A stretch of DNA of 64,000 bases. It comes from Streptomyces bluensis. GTDB taxonomy: Bacteria; Actinomycetota; Actinomycetes; Streptomycetales; Streptomycetaceae. Within the stretch, counting starts at the first letter, position 1. Every line of letters starts with the position of its first letter. The translations under genes were made by a program, and so were the position numbers. Positions 60,210 to 64,000 of this stretch are shown here, piece by piece. The stretch lies in contig NZ_BMVM01000004.1 of NCBI RefSeq assembly GCF_014650715.1, forward strand, positions 372,001 to 436,000, given 5' to 3'. Under the pieces are notes generated by a model. The model made no database searches, was not told the DNA's origin, and saw only the letters and a program-made list of their open reading frames with translations.

Positions 60210-60468
60210 GCGGTCGGTTTCGTCTGCCGGGTTGTTGCCGGTGGGCGGCTGCGGGTTCGTGGTGGCCGGTCGCGTCCGCGCGGCGGAGAACATCGACACA
60301 GCCCCGCGCCCCTTGGAAGCACGGGCGCACCCGAGCCCGCGACCGCACCGCCCCCCCTACCGCCAGCCGTACTCGCGCCCTCCACACCAGCAGCCGGCCC
60401 GGCCCCCGCCCACCACGCCCCCGACGCTTCGGCGCCCGCCGAAACGTTCGTGGCGCATGCTGGTGGGT

Positions 60469-61209
60469 ATGACCAGCAGAAACCCTGACCGGCCGCCGCG
60501 ATCCCGCGGTGGCGACGCCGCGGAACTCGCCGCGTTCGCCGGGCTGATCGCCGACGAGACGCGCGCCGCGTGCCTCCTCGCCCTGCTGGACGGCCGCGCC
60601 TGGACCGCGGGCGAACTCGCCCGGCACGCGGGGGTCGCCCCCTCCACCACGAGCGAACACCTCGGCAAACTCGTCGCCGGTGGTCTGCTCACCGAAGAGC
60701 GCCAGGGCCGCCACCGCTACGTCCGGCTGGCCGGCCTCCGCGTCGCCCAACTCGTGGAGGACCTCGCCTCCCACACCCGCCCTCTCACCCCCGCCCAACG
60801 CCCCCGCACCCTCCGCGCCGCCACGGCCCACGCCGCGATGGCCCGCGGCCGCACCTGCTACGACCACCTCGCCGGCCGCCTCGGCATCGCCGTCACCGAC
60901 GCCCTGACCCACCACGGCCTCCTCCGTCAGGACACCGGCTTCGCCCTCACGGACGCCGGCCTGGCGTGGTTCGCCACCGCGGGCATCGCCCTCGACCGCA
61001 CCGGCCGCCGCCCCCTCGCCCGCTCCTGCCTCGACTGGACCGAACGCCGCCCCCACCTCGCGGGCGTCGCGGGCGCGGCCCTGTGCCGCCACGCGATGAC
61101 CACCGGCTGGTGCGTACGCATCGGATCGGAGAGAGCCGTGAAGGTCACGCCGTCGGGTGAGCGGGCCTTCGCGGACCTGCTGGGCATCGAACCGACGTCA
61201 CTGCGCTGA
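60469..61209 (+). CDS. ArsR-family-like winged-helix regulator
   Basis: 246 residues from ATG 60469 (ATG 60457 possible). Winged helix at about 15-90: AAFAGLIADETRAACLLALL, ELARHAGVAPSTTSEHLGKL, LLTEERQGRHRYVRL. The remaining 150 residues form a C-terminal domain with two winged-helix-like segments (HGLLRQDTGFALTDAGLAWF and VKVTPSGERAFADLLG). This layout is common in streptomycete ArsR-like regulators. The 259 bp upstream holds no convincing gene. Target unknown. Confidence 0.88.
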   Translation: MTSRNPDRPPRSRGGDAAELAAFAGLIADETRAACLLALLDGRAWTAGELARHAGVAPSTTSEHLGKLVAGGLLTEERQGRHRYVRLAGLRVAQLVEDLASHTRPLTPAQRPRTLRAATAHAAMARGRTCYDHLAGRLGIAVTDALTHHGLLRQDTGFALTDAGLAWFATAGIALDRTGRRPLARSCLDWTERRPHLAGVAGAALCRHAMTTGWCVRIGSERAVKVTPSGERAFADLLGIEPTSLR

Positions 61210-61315
61210 CCTCGCCCCCCAGCCGCTCAAACCGCCACCCCGCCCGCCCGCCACACCGAGGCGCTCACCACAGCCGCCGCCACGGTCACCGTCGTGCTGT
61301 GGGCATCCGCCTGGT

Positions 61316-62026
61316 TCATGTGGAACCCGTCGGTCCTCTCGTCGCCGTCAGATGGGCGAAGACCACGATGTTGCTCACGTAGCCGGTCCTGCGGTCGTAC
61401 CGGCCGCCGCAGGTGATCAGGCGCAGTTCCGGGCGGTACCGGCGGCCGTAGACCTCCTCGTTGGGGAAGCGCGCCTTCTCGTACATCCGCACGGCGTACA
61501 CGGTGTAGACGGCGGTGCGCCTGTCCGCGCGGCGGACCTCCACGACGCGGCCGGTCTGGATCTCGTGGAGTGCGGCGAAGACGGCGGGCCCCGTCCTGGT
61601 GTCGCGGTGGCCGACGACGACCACCGTGCCGGACTGGCCGGGCGAAGGACCGCCCTCGTACCAGCCGGCCGCTTTGGGGTCGTCCGCCGGTGGTGCGGTC
61701 AGCCGGCGCCGGCGGTCGAGGCCGAGGTCGACAAGGGGGGCCTCGATGCCTAGGTAGGGGATGGCGAGGGACACCGCCCGGGACCGCGACAGCGGCTGGG
61801 GCGGTGTGCTCGGGGACGCACCAAGAGATGTCCGCCGGGGCGCCGGCGCGTGCGGTGCCCCGACACCGCGCGCGTCGGTCCGGGCCCCGGCGGGGTCGGT
61901 GGGCTCGTCGTCCTGAGCCCACCAGACGCCGCCCACCACCAGGCAGACGGTCACCACGATCGTCCGCGTCAGGCGGTAGGCGCGCGTCCGGTACCAGGGC
62001 CTCGGAGCGCCCCTACGCCGCGCCAT
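61316..62026 (-). CDS. Class F sortase
   Basis: 236 residues. N-terminal membrane anchor (TRTIVVTVCLVVGGVWWA), Pro/Ala linker, then sortase domain with IPYLGIEAPLVDLGLD, catalytic His140 (VVVVGHRDTRTGPA), Cys206 (LRLITCGG) and Arg nearby in YDRRTGYVSNIVVFAH. This is the class F type typical of actinobacteria. It overlaps by 14 nt the end of an upstream gene for a probable surface protein, a natural substrate partner. Confidence 0.92.
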   Translation of the reverse strand: MARRRGAPRPWYRTRAYRLTRTIVVTVCLVVGGVWWAQDDEPTDPAGARTDARGVGAPHAPAPRRTSLGASPSTPPQPLSRSRAVSLAIPYLGIEAPLVDLGLDRRRRLTAPPADDPKAAGWYEGGPSPGQSGTVVVVGHRDTRTGPAVFAALHEIQTGRVVEVRRADRRTAVYTVYAVRMYEKARFPNEEVYGRRYRPELRLITCGGRYDRRTGYVSNIVVFAHLTATRGPTGST

Positions 62027-62966
62027 GGGAGCGACGGCGGCGCAGCCCGAAGTACGCGGCTCCGGCGACCGCGACGAGGCCCACCGCCGCCGCGCCCGCT
62101 ACCGGCGCGAAGTCCCGCTCCTCCGCGAGACCGCCGCCGCCCGCGGGCGGCCCGCCCTTCGGTTCCCCGTTGGGCGCGGCATTGGCTTCGGCGTTCGGCT
62201 TGCTGTCGGCCTCGGCGGTCGCCGCGCTGTCGGACTGGGCGTTCGGCTCGCCCTTCCGCTCACTGTCGGCTTCGGCGTTCGGTTCGGCCCCCCGCTCGAT
62301 GTCGGCTTCGGCGTTCGGCTTGCCGTTGGCCTCGGGGTTCGCCGCGGCGTCGGGCCCGGCGATCGCCGCGCTGTCGGATGCGGCGTTCGGCTTGCCGTTG
62401 GCCTCGGCGTTCGCCGCGCTGTCGGACTCGGCGTCGGGTTCGGCGTTCGGCGCGCCGTTGGGCGCGTTGTTCCGTTCGCCGTTCGGCCCGTCGTTGGGGA
62501 CGTTGCCCGGCGCGTGCGCGCTGGCCGGCGCCTCTCGGCTGCAGTCGACCTTGAAGGCCTTCTGCTTGCCCGCGCCCATGCCGCCGTCGATCCGCCAGGT
62601 GAGCTTGTACTGCCCCTCGGGCAGCGCCAGGTTGTCGTCCGTCCGCCCCGCTCCGTCGGTGAGGAGGACGCGCCCGGACAGCTGGGCAGCACCCGGCTTC
62701 GCCGGCTGCGGCTCGATGGCCCACGAGATGCCCTGGACCGACTCGAAGTTGACGGCCTCCAGGTCGAACGCGCAGATCTTCGTCCGGCCGGCCTGGGGGA
62801 GGGCGTCCGTGTCCTTCATGGTGATCTTGATGTCGCCGTGGTCGCCGGGAACCGCGGCGGCGGCCGGGGCGATGAAGAACGCGGTTCCCGCCGCGGTGAG
62901 CGCCGCGAGGGCCGCGACACCCGGGCGTGCGCCCGCGCGGCGTGGGAGGGACGACGAGGTGGGCAT
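62013..62966 (-). CDS. Surface protein with repeats and C-terminal anchor, probable sortase substrate
   Basis: 317 residues from ATG 62966, with CGGAGGT upstream. Signal peptide (ARPGVAALAALTAAGTAFFI then PAAAA), then a beta-rich globular part (about 40-145) with Cys residues (KICAFDLE and KVDCSRE), then an Asn/Ala/Glu/Pro/Gly repeat region (EANGKPNAE-like units, about 160-275). It ends with a hydrophobic helix (APVAGAAAVGLVAVAGAAYF) and RRRRS. The LPxTG motif is absent; LAEER occupies the place of a sorting signal. The downstream sortase gene supports a cell-wall role. Confidence 0.78.
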   Translation of the reverse strand: MPTSSSLPRRAGARPGVAALAALTAAGTAFFIAPAAAAVPGDHGDIKITMKDTDALPQAGRTKICAFDLEAVNFESVQGISWAIEPQPAKPGAAQLSGRVLLTDGAGRTDDNLALPEGQYKLTWRIDGGMGAGKQKAFKVDCSREAPASAHAPGNVPNDGPNGERNNAPNGAPNAEPDAESDSAANAEANGKPNAASDSAAIAGPDAAANPEANGKPNAEADIERGAEPNAEADSERKGEPNAQSDSAATAEADSKPNAEANAAPNGEPKGGPPAGGGGLAEERDFAPVAGAAAVGLVAVAGAAYFGLRRRRSHGAA

Positions 62967-63067
62967 ACGAGACCTCCGAGTCGGTCGATAGTCACATAAA
63001 TCGGGCTTTCGACTGACTCTTTGTCACATTCGCGACGGCCGATGCGGGCGCCGCGCTTCATCACCCG
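62967..63067 (-). promoter_or_regulatory. Probable promoter region of the surface protein-sortase operon
   Basis: A 101-bp gap, relatively AT-rich for this genome, with GTCACAT repeated at both ends of the segment 62990-63031 (AGTCACATAAATC and TTGTCACATTCG). It lies between the surface protein start and the MFS transporter stop on the same strand. Confidence 0.4.
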
Positions 63068-64000
63068 TCAGATTTCGCTCTTCCGGCCCAAGGACGCGCC
63101 CCTGGTCCCTCGGTTCCCAGCACCACTGCCGGTCCCGTCCCCATCCCCATCCCCGTCCCGCCCCTGCCCCGGTTTCGCGGGCGAGCGCAACGCTATGCCC
63201 GAGGACAGCAGCAACAGCGCGCCCAGCATCAGGAACGGCGCGGCGACACCCGCGATTCCGGCGACCAGCCCCGCGGCGCCGGGCGCGGCGACCTGGCCGA
63301 GCCGGTTGCCGGTCAGCCGCAGCGCGAGGGCGGTGGAGCGGGCCCCGTCCGGGGCGGCCTGCACGACCGTCGTCATGGACAACGGCTGCCCGACCCCGAG
63401 GCAGAACCCGAGCGCGGCGAGGATCACGGCGAGCGCCCACACCGGCACGGGCAGCGCGATCCCGGCGCACAGCACGGCGCCCAGCAGGCAGGTCACGGTG
63501 AGCAGCGCGGTCCTGCCGAGCAGCCGCAGCATCGGCGTCATCACGAGCCGGCAGGCGATGGTGGCCGCCGCGCGCAGGCTGAGCAGCAGCCCGATCACGG
63601 ACGGCGCGATGCCGCGCTCCTCGCCGACCACCGGCAGGTACGCGGTGAGGATGTCCGTCGCGGACAGGACGGCGAGGCTGATGAAGATGCCCGCGGGTAC
63701 CCCCCGGGCGCGCAGGATGCGGTGGACGGGGACGCGTTCGCCCGCCGCGTTACGGGACTTGGGGGCCGTACGACGCTCTATGCGCCACAGCGAGGTGCAC
63801 GCCACCGCGGCCCCCGCGCCCGCCACGAGCAGGGCGAGCGCGCTCGTACCCGCCATGTCCCGGCCGCCGATCAGGGCGCCCGCGGCGATCGGCCCGATCA
63901 GCTGGCCGAGGGAGGCGCCGATGGTGAAGTGGCCGAAGTTGCGGTCCTGTTCGTGCGGCGCGGACTGGCGGGCGACGATCGACTGGGCGCCGATGACGAA
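63068..64000 (-). CDS. MFS transporter (partial, N-terminus beyond window)
   Basis: 311 residues of the C-terminal part are visible; the gene starts beyond the right edge. Multiple hydrophobic segments (ALALLVAGAGAAVACTSLW, FISLAVLSATDILTAYLPV, AALGFCLGVGQPLSMTTVV) and the MFS-like LRLTGNRLGQVAAPGAAGLV and HEQDRNFGHFTIGASLGQLI, the latter near the window edge. The tail is Gly/Asp/Arg-rich. A drug-efflux-type major facilitator is likely. Substrate unknown. Confidence 0.87.
   Translation of the reverse strand, partial: FVIGAQSIVARQSAPHEQDRNFGHFTIGASLGQLIGPIAAGALIGGRDMAGTSALALLVAGAGAAVACTSLWRIERRTAPKSRNAAGERVPVHRILRARGVPAGIFISLAVLSATDILTAYLPVVGEERGIAPSVIGLLLSLRAAATIACRLVMTPMLRLLGRTALLTVTCLLGAVLCAGIALPVPVWALAVILAALGFCLGVGQPLSMTTVVQAAPDGARSTALALRLTGNRLGQVAAPGAAGLVAGIAGVAAPFLMLGALLLLSSGIALRSPAKPGQGRDGDGDGDGTGSGAGNRGTRGASLGRKSEI

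Noticed and set aside
60210..60468. An N-terminal extension of the ArsR-like protein from 60232.
   Set aside because: The extension is Pro/Arg-rich non-conserved-looking sequence; the normal family start is at 60469.

Overview
The window is high-GC actinobacterial DNA, most probably from a Streptomyces chromosome. The evidence is extreme third-position GC, a SoxR whose C-terminus resembles streptomycete SoxR, a class F sortase, a Tat-exported NamZ, and many TetR regulators with palindromic operators. No species is claimed. Nothing here looks like a plasmid or an intact prophage.

Left edge (1-1130): the N-terminal part of an M20 peptidase on the minus strand, then tRNA-Leu(GAG) with its own terminator. 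Next comes a 16-bp hairpin that ends the long minus-strand operon which follows.

Main feature (1131-31428, minus strand): a complete extracellular contractile injection system (eCIS, phage-tail-like particle) of about 20 tightly packed genes. In transcription order they encode sheath, inner tube, a gp26-like baseplate protein with two CxxC pairs, a Pro/Ala-rich protein, a DUF4255 cap protein with a repeat tail, an AAA+ ATPase, a small conserved-looking protein, a 2306-residue DUF4157 protein with a toxin-like C-terminus, a low-GC immunity-like gene, a CIS tube-initiator protein, a LysM protein, a gp27-like hub, a gp5/gpV-like spike, a PAAR-like tip, a gp25-like protein, two giant gpJ-like baseplate proteins (the second with a LysM domain), a Tail_P2_I/beta-helix protein, a DUF6519 protein and a zinc amidase without a signal peptide. 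The most interesting part is the DUF4157 protein and its neighbour, which look like an eCIS payload with cognate immunity. No separate tape-measure gene is visible.

Right of the eCIS (31.8-41.2 kb): a YchJ-like protein; a gluconate module (GntR repressor divergent from gluconokinase and gluconate permease); a secreted protein of unknown function bracketed by hairpins; a membrane cytochrome b with an exported molybdopterin oxidoreductase; an FAD-dependent dehydrogenase; a NUDIX hydrolase; and two DUF202 membrane proteins.

41.3-46.1 kb: a catabolic cluster with a metallo-beta-lactamase-fold hydrolase, an APH-like phosphotransferase plus acyl-CoA dehydrogenase operon, a TetR regulator and an SDR. 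Four near-identical palindromes (TACCGACCGGTCGG type) lie upstream of the FAD dehydrogenase, the phosphotransferase, the TetR gene and the SDR, which suggests one local regulon.

46.2-56 kb: an exported NamZ-type muramidase, an alpha/beta hydrolase-like protein, a 1318-residue protein combining a possible HD-like N-terminus, an HSP90/GHKL ATPase and about seven helical repeats (a likely biological-conflict protein), and a secreted penicillin-acylase-family enzyme.

56.3-64 kb: a zinc-ribbon protein, SoxR, a MaoC dehydratase followed by a 94-bp MITE-like inverted repeat, a TetR with operator-like repeats shared with maoC, a YiaA/B-type membrane protein, a second TetR, an ArsR-like regulator, a class F sortase with a probable surface-protein substrate, and a truncated MFS transporter running off the right edge.
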